From JASFUX01 sp050050115 (GTDB lineage: Bacteria; Pseudomonadota; Alphaproteobacteria; Caulobacterales; Maricaulaceae), in NCBI GenBank assembly GCA_050050115.1, contig JASFUX010000036.1, positions 1 through 17,146 of the forward strand: a stretch of 17,146 bases of DNA, given 5' to 3'. Below, piece after piece: positions 1-7,526 of this stretch. Position numbers and translations under genes: made by a program. The notes below the pieces were generated by a model, which searched no databases, was not told where the DNA came from, and saw only the letters and a program-made list of their open reading frames with translations. Positions within the stretch are counted from its first letter, which is position 1; every line of letters begins with the position of its first letter.

Positions 1-84
1 ATGAGAGACCGCGGAAAACCCTGGACTTCGAGACCCCGGCCGCGCGATTTAACGCCTGCGTTGCATCGACCGCTTGAGGCCGCA
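1..84 (+). mobile_element. 3' end of an IS30-family element (copy 1, cut by the window start)
   Basis: These 84 bases match the last 84 bases of the complete element at 11101-12326 with two differences. They hold the last 24 codons of the transposase, with the stop at 75-77, and then the right inverted repeat ending in GCCGCA at 84. The two differences change one Gln to Glu and the last Pro to Ala, so this is a slightly diverged copy and not a simple assembly echo of the middle one. The next bases, AC then CCAAAGCGG, are half of the palindromic repeat that the element uses as a target. The rest of the copy lies outside the window. Confidence 0.93.
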
Positions 85-150
85 ACCCAAAGCGGACGTT
101 CGTAATATTCGCGGAGAGTACCTGCTCTCAACCCAAGTGGTCGTTCGGCA
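85..150. repeat. Right half of the palindromic target repeat plus downstream module
   Basis: From the IS edge, CCAAAGCGGACGTTCGTAAT is the right arm of the dispersed palindrome. A second module, ending CAACCCAAGTGGTCGTTCGG, begins about 20 bases further on. The same pair of modules, with the same 33-base offset from CGTAAT to CAAG, occurs at 9057-9118. The larger repeat therefore extends past the palindrome in at least these two copies. The left arm was displaced by the IS and is outside the window. Beyond 150, up to 308, I see nothing but the ribosome binding site of the next gene. Confidence 0.7.
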
Positions 151-308
151 ATCGACTCTTTCGCACACAAACCTGGGTCCCTAAAGCGAGTGAGCCGGAC
201 GACTCCGGTCCAATATGTTTCTCCGGCAATGTCGCTTAAGGCGATCCTGCAAACGACCGCCGGCTTCAACATCCAAGCGGCGATGTCGCTTCGCAGGGAG
301 GGCGGGGA

Positions 309-668
309 ATGATCATCTACGGCGTGGCGCTATTAGCGTTCTGCATGCTCGTCGGAGCTTTTGTCGGCGAGCTAATCGGACGGCTCATCGGAATCGACGC
401 GAACGTCGGCGGGGTCGGCATCTCCATGCTCCTGCTGTTGTTCTTGGCGGGCCGCTTCAAGGACACGCGGTTCTTCGGCGGGCCGGCGCAGCAAGGCGTG
501 ACCTTTTGAAGCGCCATGTACATCCCGATCGTCGTCGCGATGGCGGCGCGGCAGGACGTTGTTTCCGCCGTGTCGGGGGGATGGCTGGCGATCGTCGCCG
601 GTGTCGGCGCGGTTGCGGTGAGCTTTGCGCTCGTGCCGGTGCTGTCGCGCCTGGGAGGCGCGCAATGA
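309..668 (+). pseudogene. madL: MadL subunit of malonate transporter, interrupted by in-frame TGA
   Basis: MadL is the small membrane subunit of the sodium-dependent malonate symporter MadLM in the inner membrane. The reading frame starts at ATG 309 after a purine-rich GGGAGGGCGGGGA and gives MIIYGVALLAFCMLVGAFVG, followed by the ANVGGVGISMLLLLFLAG segment typical of the family. It stops after 66 codons at TGA 507-509. The same frame then continues without another stop as SAMYIPIVVAMAA and on to VPVLSRLGGAQ, ending at 666-668. The whole would be 119 residues, close to normal MadL length. Family members, as I recall them, read FWSAMYIP here, so TGG (Trp) has become TGA. The downstream part overlaps madM by ATGA. 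Either the subunit is dead, or two fragments or readthrough supply it. A sequencing error is the other explanation. Confidence 0.85.
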
Positions 669-1438
669 TGTTCGTCGAAACGCTCAGCGACGTGCTTGCG
701 CAGTACGGGCTGATCACGGCGTTCGTTTTCGTCGGCGCGCTCGTTTGGGTCTCGTATTGGGTTTCGGACAAATTGACGCGCGGGCGGCTGCACGGTTCGG
801 CGATCGCGATCACCGCGGGGCTTGTGCTTGCCTACGTCGGCGGCCGTGCGACCGGCGGCGATCGCGGTCTGGCCGACATCCCGGTGCTCGCCGGCGTCGG
901 TCTGATGGGCGGAGCAATGCTGCGAGATTTCGCGATCATATCGACCGCGTTCGGCGCCGACCTCAACGCGCTGCGCAAGGCCGGGCTGGTCGGCGGCCTG
1001 TCCGTCGTGATCGGCGTGGTCGTTTCGTTCGTCGTCGGCGCGGTTGCTGCGGCGGCGTTCGGATATCGCGACGCTATCTCGATCAGCACGATCGGCGCGG
1101 GCGCGGCGACCTACATTGTCGGACCCGTGACGGGAACGGCGCTCGGCGCTGAGTCCGACGTCGTGGCGCTTTCGGTTGCCGCGGGACTGGTGAAGTCGGT
1201 GCTGGTCATGACCGGCACGCCGCTCGTCGCGCCGCTCATTGGATTGAATACGCCGCGAGCGGCTCTTGTCTACGGCGGGCTGATGGGCACGACGAGCGGC
1301 GTCGCCGGCGGGCTGGCCGCAACCGATCCGAAATTGGTGCCCTATGGGGCGATGACGGCGACCTTTTACACGGGGCTGGGCTGTTTGCTTGCGCCGTCCG
1401 TGCTCTACTTGGCGGTGCGGTCTCTGGCGGGCGGCTAG
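665..1438 (+). CDS. madM: MadM subunit of malonate:sodium symporter
   Basis: This is the larger integral membrane subunit of the malonate uptake system, working with MadL in the inner membrane. The 257-residue protein starts at the ATG that overlaps the madL stop (ATGA at 665-668), the usual arrangement for this gene pair. It begins MMFVETLSDVLAQYGLITAF and is almost entirely hydrophobic helices joined by short charged loops (ADLNALRKAGL, YRDAISISTIGAGAATYIVG). Length and loop pattern fit MadM. The frame stays open upstream to 215, but that part reads as Arg-rich nonsense over madL. No malonate decarboxylase genes (mdc/mad) are nearby, so the carboxylate it carries may be a product of the hydrolase cluster that follows. 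With madL broken its activity is uncertain. Confidence 0.9.
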   Translation: MMFVETLSDVLAQYGLITAFVFVGALVWVSYWVSDKLTRGRLHGSAIAITAGLVLAYVGGRATGGDRGLADIPVLAGVGLMGGAMLRDFAIISTAFGADLNALRKAGLVGGLSVVIGVVVSFVVGAVAAAAFGYRDAISISTIGAGAATYIVGPVTGTALGAESDVVALSVAAGLVKSVLVMTGTPLVAPLIGLNTPRAALVYGGLMGTTSGVAGGLAATDPKLVPYGAMTATFYTGLGCLLAPSVLYLAVRSLAGG

Positions 1439-1584
1439 CCCCCGTCGCAAGCCTTCGCAAGGACAGCGACGCGCTCGCTCGAATAAACAGTCCGCTCATC
1501 CGGCAAACCCGAAGACCTTCGCCGACCAAAGGGCCGATCTACCCTCTAGCAGCGCTAAACCGGCGCCTTTGCCGTCCGCGCAGA

Positions 1585-1672
1585 TTGACAATCGGCCGCG
1601 CGCATTCTTCTTTGAAAATCACAGAAACGCGTCGACGCGCCTGAGGGAAGAAGCGCCGAACGATCGTCGTTC
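1585..1672 (+). promoter_or_regulatory. Possible promoter/operator upstream of the hydrolase cluster
   Basis: The 298-base gap after madM contains an exact TTGACA at 1585-1590 that could be a -35 box. No good -10 box follows at 16-18 bases. At 1658-1672 lies a perfect 6+6 palindrome, GAACGATCGTCGTTC, which could be an operator. Its first ten bases (CGAACGATCG) recur 20 bases downstream at 1677-1686. This is weak evidence, offered because a five-gene operon should have its promoter here. Confidence 0.25.
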
Positions 1673-1736
1673 ACTGCGAACGATCGGCGCAGCGCTGCGA
1701 TTGCGGCGTTCCGACCGTGTTGGGGAGAATTGGTCG

Positions 1737-3134
1737 ATGAAGCTAGTCCAATCACTATTCGCTGTCGCCGCCGCGACATGCTTCGCAGGCGGCGCGATCG
1801 CGCAAGACGCCCTGACTACAGATCGGCACGCGGCGGCGCGCGCTGCAGGGTTCCGCGCCCTTCATCTGTGCACGGGACTGTTTTCCTCAGGCCAAAGCCG
1901 GGAAACGCTCGAAGCGACGCGATCGGCGTCGAGCGGCGATGACGACGCGGGCGTTACGATCGACGAAACCGCGCGCACCGTCTCCGTGACCTACATAGAG
2001 GACATGCCGCCGCGCATTGCGGTGTGGCGGCCGAACCTCGGCTGCGCGCAGCTGCCGGTCGGCGCGACGCTGGACGCCGCGGCCAATCTGCGCCGGTTCC
2101 CCGAAGATCTCGCCGTTCCAGACTTCGACGCCGAGCCCTGGCCAATGGGCGAGGTCGACGCCGTCGCAGCGGTGTCGCCTGAGATCGAAGCGGCGCTGTC
2201 GGGCCTGCTCGACGAGGCGTTCGCGGACGAGGACGGCGCCTACGGTGGAGACACCTGGGGCGTCGCTGTCGTTCAAGATGGTAGAATCATCGCCGAACGT
2301 TACGCCGAGGGCTTCGGCCCGCACATCTCCGCGCGGACCAATTCGATGTGCAAGAGCGCGGCGGTCAGCCTCGTCGGCGTCGGCGTGCAGCAGGGCCTTG
2401 TAGACATCCATCAGCCGGCTCCGCTTGAAGAATGGCGCACGCCGGGCGATCCGCGCGGCGCGGTCACGATCAACGACATGCTGCACATGGCGAGCGGCCT
2501 TTACACCGAGGCCGGCGGCAATCCGCAGTCGGACATCTACGGCGTCGGCGCGCCGCCGTCTGAGGTGTCAGCGCTCAACATGGTGACCGCGCCGCCGAAC
2601 GGACAGTTCGTCTACGCCGGCTCGGACACGATCTTGTCGGTGCGCGCGGTGCGGGAGGCCTACGGCGACGACGAAACTTGGATCAGCTGGCCGCATCGCG
2701 AGTTCTTCTGGAAGATCGGGATGACGCGCACATTCATTGAGACCGACTGGCGCAACGATTTCCTCGCGTCGGGTCAATGTTGGAGCACCGTCCGCGACTT
2801 CGCGCGGTTCGGTCTGCTCTATCTCGCCGACGGCGTCTGGGACGGCGAGCGGATTTTGCCCGAAGGCTGGGCCGAATATGTGCGTACGGAAGAAGGGCCT
2901 CAACCGGGCGGGACCTACGCCGCCACTGGGCGGGGCTATGGAGCGCAATTTTGGACCTACGACGGCGTCGAGGGTCTGCCCGCGGACGCGCACAGCGCAG
3001 CTGGCGCCTATGGTCAGTACGCGATGATCGTGCCGTCGGAAAACCTCGTCGTCGTGCGGCGCGGATTTGATTATCGGGGCGGCTTCAACATCGCCAAGTT
3101 CTCCGCCGACGTCATCGCTGCGCTCGAGGACTAG
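1737..3134 (+). CDS. Exported serine hydrolase, beta-lactamase (class C)/esterase family
   Basis: This 465-residue serine hydrolase belongs to the family that includes class C beta-lactamases, EstB-type esterases and 6-aminohexanoate-dimer hydrolase. ATG 1737 was chosen because GGGGAG precedes it and it opens a clean signal peptide (MKLVQSLFAVAAATCFAGGAIAQ, cut near residue 23). The open frame further upstream is unrelated Arg-rich sequence. Key motifs are SMCK (S203 nucleophile, K206), YAGSD (Y293) in the place of the YxN element, and HSAAG at 419-423 in the place of KTG, followed by GQYAMIVPSENLVVVRRG. The first 150 residues form an extra N-terminal region of unclear role. It is the first gene of the run, with only one base before the next gene. 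The lack of a true KTG argues against a classical beta-lactamase and for an esterase or amidase. Confidence 0.85.
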   Translation: MKLVQSLFAVAAATCFAGGAIAQDALTTDRHAAARAAGFRALHLCTGLFSSGQSRETLEATRSASSGDDDAGVTIDETARTVSVTYIEDMPPRIAVWRPNLGCAQLPVGATLDAAANLRRFPEDLAVPDFDAEPWPMGEVDAVAAVSPEIEAALSGLLDEAFADEDGAYGGDTWGVAVVQDGRIIAERYAEGFGPHISARTNSMCKSAAVSLVGVGVQQGLVDIHQPAPLEEWRTPGDPRGAVTINDMLHMASGLYTEAGGNPQSDIYGVGAPPSEVSALNMVTAPPNGQFVYAGSDTILSVRAVREAYGDDETWISWPHREFFWKIGMTRTFIETDWRNDFLASGQCWSTVRDFARFGLLYLADGVWDGERILPEGWAEYVRTEEGPQPGGTYAATGRGYGAQFWTYDGVEGLPADAHSAAGAYGQYAMIVPSENLVVVRRGFDYRGGFNIAKFSADVIAALED

Positions 3135-3135
3135 C

Positions 3136-4245
3136 ATGCTGACCCGTCGTCATTTCCTCGCCGCGAGCGCCGGCGCCGGCGCGATCGCGTGTTCGACCGC
3201 GCCCACAAGCGCGCCTACGCCGGGCCCCGGGCGCGGCCCATGGCGGATGTCCGATCCTGCCTCTCACGGGTTCTCCGAAACAGAGATCGCGGCGGCGGCC
3301 GAGGAGCTTGCGTCGGCCGGGGAGCGGCAAGGTTTCGTCGTGATCCATGGCGGCGAGCTGATCTTTGAACGCTACTGGCAAACCGACTACGCACGCGCTG
3401 TGCCCGAGTGGCAAAACGTCTCGTTCTCGTCGGGCAAGTCGTTCGGCTCGACGATGGTTGGCGTCGCGGTGACGAAGGGTCTGCTCTCCGTCGACGATTT
3501 GGCGAGCCGATATCATCCGGCGTCTGAGTCCGGGCTCAAGCCGTCGACCACCATCCGGCATCTGCTGACCATGACCTCAGGCGGCACGATGCGAATGAAG
3601 CCCAGCTCCGTGCCGCCGCGTCGTCTCGACGACCCCGCGCCGCCGGGGCCGGGCGCGGAGTACGAGTGGTACGAGGAGGCCGAAGCCGGCACGCCGCCGG
3701 GCTACGGGCTGACGATCGAGCCGGGCGAGATGTTCTTCTACGACGGCGCGCCGGCCGATCATCTCGCCGACATCGTCGCCGCCGCGGCGGGGCGCAGCAG
3801 TCACCGGTTCATGCTCGAAGAAGTTGCGGGCCCGCTCGGGTGCGAGAACTTCAGCTATCAGCCCGAAGGCGTCGATCATAACGACAACGTCCGCATCGGC
3901 GGCTCGATCCTGATCTCGTGCCGCGATCTGGCGCGGTTGGGTCAGCTCTATCTCAATGGCGGCCGCTGGGACGACGTGCAGCTTGTAGCCTCCGACTACA
4001 TTGCGGACGCCACAACGCCGTCGCCGCTCAATCCCGGGTACGGCTACCTGTGGTGGCTCAACGCCTCGGGCCGCGTTCCCTCCGCTCCAAGATCAATGTA
4101 CTTCGCGGCCGGAGCGCGCGGACAATACTGCTTCGTCCTCCCAGAGTCCGAGCTCGTAGTGTCGACCATGGGTTTCGGCGTGAACGCGCTAACGGCCGAG
4201 CGCGCCTGGGACGTGCTGGCCGGTCCGCTTCGCGTGACCGTCTGA
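3136..4245 (+). CDS. Tat-exported lipoprotein serine hydrolase, beta-lactamase family
   Basis: This 369-residue second member of the beta-lactamase/esterase family is smaller than the preceding one. It starts at ATG 3136, one base after the previous stop, so translation is probably coupled. The N-terminus TRRHFLAASAG is a twin-arginine signal, and Cys19 after AIA may be lipidated, although its lipobox is weak. Motifs are SSGK (S98, K101), YDG (Y202) and, near the C-terminus, FAAGARGQYCFVLPESELVV. That last segment matches the HSAAGAYGQY segment of its neighbour but lacks the His. The two proteins are clearly related but far from identical, suggesting an old duplication with different specificities. 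It probably acts in the periplasm or at a membrane surface on an ester, amide or lactone; the substrate is unknown. Confidence 0.85.
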   Translation: MLTRRHFLAASAGAGAIACSTAPTSAPTPGPGRGPWRMSDPASHGFSETEIAAAAEELASAGERQGFVVIHGGELIFERYWQTDYARAVPEWQNVSFSSGKSFGSTMVGVAVTKGLLSVDDLASRYHPASESGLKPSTTIRHLLTMTSGGTMRMKPSSVPPRRLDDPAPPGPGAEYEWYEEAEAGTPPGYGLTIEPGEMFFYDGAPADHLADIVAAAAGRSSHRFMLEEVAGPLGCENFSYQPEGVDHNDNVRIGGSILISCRDLARLGQLYLNGGRWDDVQLVASDYIADATTPSPLNPGYGYLWWLNASGRVPSAPRSMYFAAGARGQYCFVLPESELVVSTMGFGVNALTAERAWDVLAGPLRVTV

Positions 4246-4291
4246 GCGCTCTCCCCCTCGTCCGAAAACTTTCAAAGCACGGGAACCAAGC

Positions 4292-5833
4292 ATGACGAAA
4301 CAAACGCAGAAGTCGGGCTTTGAACCTAATCGGCGACAAGCGCTCGGCGTCGGCCTTGCGGGCGTGGGGGCGATGCTCGGCGGCTGCGCGACCGGCGGCG
4401 CCATGTCGAGCGAAACCGAGACAGCGGGCGGGCGCGAGGCGAACGCCTATCGCGGCGACGGGCGTTTCCTGACCCCGACGATCAGCGACTACATCGCCAA
4501 CATCCGCACCGCGCCGGTCGACCCTGAGTTCCTCGAGCTCGGCAAGCGCCACATCCTCGACACGCTGGCCGCGGCGGTGTCGTGCAAGGATCTCGAGCCG
4601 GCGGTGCTCGGCCGACGCTATGCGCTGGCGAAGTCGGGCGGCGCGGCGAACGGCGCTACGATGCTGGCGACGAACGAGCGGGTCGGGCTTGTGGACGCCG
4701 TCTACGGCGGCTCGATGATCGTCCACGGATCGGAGATCAACGACTTCATTCCGTCAGCGTTCGTACAGCCCGGACCGGCGGTCGTCAGCGCCGCCTTCGC
4801 GATTGCCGAGAACCGCGGCGGCTCGGGCAGTGACGTGCTGCGCGCGTGCGTCGCCGGTTATGAGCTTTGCGGTCGCGTGCCCAAGGCGCTCGGGGTGCGC
4901 ACGCTCTATGCATCGGGCCTGGCGAACCACGGCATCGGGCCCTGCTTTGGTGCGGCGGCGACGTCGGCTTCGATGCTGGGTCTTTCCGCGGACGTCATTC
5001 CTTACGTGATGTCATACGCTTGCCAGCAGGCCTCGGGCTCCTGGCAATGGCTGCTCGACGTAGACCACATCGAAAAGACGTTCGTTTTCGCCGGGGTCGG
5101 GGCGCGCAACGGGGTAGAGTCCGCGTTGCTCGTGGAGATGGGCTACACCGGCGTATCGGATTGCTTCGACAATCCCGAAGCTTACATGAACCATCAGGTC
5201 TTCCGGGACGGCGCCGACCACGACCCCTATTACTTGATCGAGGACCTCGACACGCGGTCGGAACTGCCGCTGACGGCTTACAAGCGCTACCCCGTCGGCG
5301 GCCCGACCCAGGCTGCGGTCCAGGGGATTCTCGAGCTGTTGCCGCAGACTTCGCCCGAGACGGTAGAGAGCATCGTCATGGAGATGCCAGGCCGCTGGGA
5401 CGCGTTCCGCAATGCGGAAATGCCCGCGCTCAATCTGCGCTACCTGGCCTCGATCATCCTCGTGGACGGTCGGCTTGATCTCGTCGCGGCGCAGGACCGC
5501 GAGCGGTTCAGCACCGATGACCGCGTGCGTGCGCTGATGACCAAGATGGACGTCGTGCACGCCCCCGACCTTGAAGTCGCCGAGGGCGAGGAGCGCACCG
5601 AGCCGGCGCGCGTCACCTTGGTCGACAGCCGGACGGGAGAGCACAACTTGTTCGTGCCGTATGTTCGCGGTTTTCCAAGTCATCCGATGACCCGCCAGGA
5701 TGTCGTCGACAAGGCGATGGAGCTGATGGGGCCGGTGCTCGGCCGTGGCCGCGCCCGGGACGTCATCGATGTGACGATGGAGATCGAAAATCTCGACCGC
5801 GCCGCGGACCTGATCCCAATGATCGCGAGCTGA
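4292..5833 (+). CDS. MmgE/PrpD-family protein with Tat lipoprotein signal
   Basis: This 513-residue member of the MmgE/PrpD fold belongs to a family of 2-methylcitrate dehydratase, cis-aconitate decarboxylase and related enzymes that are normally cytoplasmic. Here the N-terminus has a twin-arginine motif (R14-R15, NRRQALGVGLAG) and a good lipobox, LGGC with Cys32, so it should be exported and lipid-anchored. Family features are the segment HGSEINDF...QPGPAVVSAAFAIAE (145-170), GYELCGRVPKALG, the QQASG...IEKTFVFAGVGARNGVESALL stretch with K262, and KRYPVGGPTQAAV (about 331-343). Compared with cis-aconitate decarboxylase as I remember it, the Asp, Thr and His of the first motif are Glu148, Phe152 and Gln159. 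The His after YP is Gln340. The usual chemistry may thus be lost or changed. It sits mid-cluster, 46 bases after the second hydrolase. Confidence 0.85.
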   Translation: MTKQTQKSGFEPNRRQALGVGLAGVGAMLGGCATGGAMSSETETAGGREANAYRGDGRFLTPTISDYIANIRTAPVDPEFLELGKRHILDTLAAAVSCKDLEPAVLGRRYALAKSGGAANGATMLATNERVGLVDAVYGGSMIVHGSEINDFIPSAFVQPGPAVVSAAFAIAENRGGSGSDVLRACVAGYELCGRVPKALGVRTLYASGLANHGIGPCFGAAATSASMLGLSADVIPYVMSYACQQASGSWQWLLDVDHIEKTFVFAGVGARNGVESALLVEMGYTGVSDCFDNPEAYMNHQVFRDGADHDPYYLIEDLDTRSELPLTAYKRYPVGGPTQAAVQGILELLPQTSPETVESIVMEMPGRWDAFRNAEMPALNLRYLASIILVDGRLDLVAAQDRERFSTDDRVRALMTKMDVVHAPDLEVAEGEERTEPARVTLVDSRTGEHNLFVPYVRGFPSHPMTRQDVVDKAMELMGPVLGRGRARDVIDVTMEIENLDRAADLIPMIAS

Positions 5834-5888
5834 CGGGAAATATGATCACGACGCACGGCGTCGGCGCCGTTCTTGGGGAGTCCGCATC

Positions 5889-7484
5889 ATGAACCGACAT
5901 CACCTGTCTCGCCGAACCATCCTGCTTGCGGCCGGCGCAGCGGCCTGCACCCCGCACGCGTTGTCGGGATCAAACTCGGTCGTCGAGACCACCGAGGGGC
6001 GATACCAGGGCCTGCAGCTTGACGGCGTGCACGTCTTCAAGGGGATGCGCTACGGCGCTTCGACAGCCGGGCGGGGTCGGTTCATGCCGCCGCAGTCTGC
6101 GCCGAGATTCGCCGGCGTCCGCGAGGCGTTCGAGTACGGCGATCAGACGCCGCAAGCGCGTGGTTCGCTCGCAGCCGATACGGCGATGAGCGAAGACTGC
6201 CTGCGGATCAACGTGTGGACGCCGGAGCTGCGCCGGGGGCGCAGACCCGTCTTGCTGTGGTTCCACGGCGGCGGCTTCGAGGCGGGCAGCGGTTCGAGCG
6301 CGCTCTATGACGGCGCGCATATGGCTCTGCGCGGCGACGTCGTCGTCTGCACGATCAACCACCGCCTCAACGTGTTCGGCTTCTGCGACCTTTCAGAACA
6401 CCTGGGCGAGGACTTCGCCCAGTCGGGCAACGTCGGCTATCTCGATCTTGTCGCCTCGATGCGGTGGGTGAGGGAGAATATCGCCGAGTTCGGCGGCGAT
6501 CCGAACAACGTGATGATCTACGGCCAGTCCGGCGGCGGACGAAAGGTCAGCGTCTGCTTCGCCGGCAAGCCTTCCGCCGGCCTCTTCGCCAAGGGCGTCG
6601 TTCAATCGGGCTCTCATCTGCGCGTGCAAACGCCTGAACAGTCCCATGCGCTGACCAATTCGTTGCTCGCCGAGCTTGGGATTGATCCGGCGAACGCGCG
6701 GGCGCTGCAGGACGTGCCGCAAGAGACGCTGTCAGAAGTCCAGCGCCGGGTGATCGGCGCGGCCGGCTACCGCTTCGAGCCCAATCTCGACGGGATCAAC
6801 TTCGAGGCGCATCCGTTCATCCCGAACGCGCCCAGGCAGACCGCGCAGGTCCCGATGATGCTGGGCACGACGCGTACGGAGCTTTCAAACCAGCTCGGCC
6901 ACGATCCGGAGATCTACACGATCGATGAGGCGGGGCTCAAGGAGCGGCTCGCGCGCTTCTTTCCCCCGGAGGAGGTTGATGAAGCCGTCGACGTGTTCCA
7001 GCAGTCCAATCCGAACGCTTCGCCGACCGAGATATTCTTCCTGTTGACGTCGTGGCGGTCGTACATCCTCAACGCCACCCTTATGGCGGAAAGCCGCGCC
7101 GAGTTGAACGGCGCAAACAACCCCACATGGATGTACCAAGTGACCTGGCGGTCGCCGGCCGAGGGCGGACGCCGCTACAGTCAGCACACGCTCGATCTTC
7201 CGTTCATGTTCGACAACGTCGACCGGGCCGAGCGGCTGACAGGGCCGGAGACCGACGAGACCCGCGCCATGGCGGACGCGATGGCGAATGCTTGGATATC
7301 CTTCGCGAGGAATGGCGATCCCAATCACGACGGCATCCCGCAATGGCCGACCTACGATCTCGCTTCACGGTCAGTCATGCACTTCGAGGTCCCCGCGACC
7401 GTGGTCGAAGATCCGTTCCGGTCGGAGCGAGAATACATGAACCGATACGACTCCGTGCGCGCAACTGCGCGACGAGACGGCTAG
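5889..7484 (+). CDS. Type-B carboxylesterase, Tat-exported
   Basis: This 531-residue alpha/beta-hydrolase of the carboxylesterase type B (COesterase) family hydrolyses carboxylic esters. GGGGAG precedes ATG 5889. The N-terminus SRRTILLAAGAAAC is a twin-arginine signal with a possible lipidated Cys20. The family order is complete: VFKGMRYG, MSEDCLRINVWTP, the oxyanion loop WFHGGGFEAGSG, GQSGGG with nucleophile S214, GTTRTEL with acid E331 (instead of the usual GTNxDE) and QHTLDLPFMF with H433. Ser, Glu and His are all present, so it should be active. The context resembles fumonisin-type ester degradation, in which an exported type-B esterase strips tricarballylate. That is analogy only, and no partner genes of that pathway are present. 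Confidence 0.9.
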   Translation: MNRHHLSRRTILLAAGAAACTPHALSGSNSVVETTEGRYQGLQLDGVHVFKGMRYGASTAGRGRFMPPQSAPRFAGVREAFEYGDQTPQARGSLAADTAMSEDCLRINVWTPELRRGRRPVLLWFHGGGFEAGSGSSALYDGAHMALRGDVVVCTINHRLNVFGFCDLSEHLGEDFAQSGNVGYLDLVASMRWVRENIAEFGGDPNNVMIYGQSGGGRKVSVCFAGKPSAGLFAKGVVQSGSHLRVQTPEQSHALTNSLLAELGIDPANARALQDVPQETLSEVQRRVIGAAGYRFEPNLDGINFEAHPFIPNAPRQTAQVPMMLGTTRTELSNQLGHDPEIYTIDEAGLKERLARFFPPEEVDEAVDVFQQSNPNASPTEIFFLLTSWRSYILNATLMAESRAELNGANNPTWMYQVTWRSPAEGGRRYSQHTLDLPFMFDNVDRAERLTGPETDETRAMADAMANAWISFARNGDPNHDGIPQWPTYDLASRSVMHFEVPATVVEDPFRSEREYMNRYDSVRATARRDG

Positions 7485-7526
7485 CGCTGCCGCCGCCCCG
7501 TTCGCCAACCATTCGACGGATTGAAG

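Noticed and set aside
215..664. Long N-terminal extension of the madM frame
   Set aside because: It is Arg-rich, lies over madL in another frame, and the ATGA overlap at 665 gives the normal MadM start and length.
317..1450. 377-codon reverse-strand open frame opposite madLM
   Set aside because: Arg/Asp-rich translation typical of the antisense of a GC-rich gene; madM on the other strand is clearly real.
1737..3134. True antibiotic-resistance beta-lactamase
   Set aside because: SxxK is present but there is no KTG and no standard YxN, and the setting is an esterase cluster; resistance cannot be claimed.
5853..5880. Terminator between the PrpD and esterase genes (ACGGCGTCGGCGCCGT)
   Set aside because: The stem is only 6 bp, there is no T-run and the genes run on with a 55-base gap; it is more likely part of the operon spacer.
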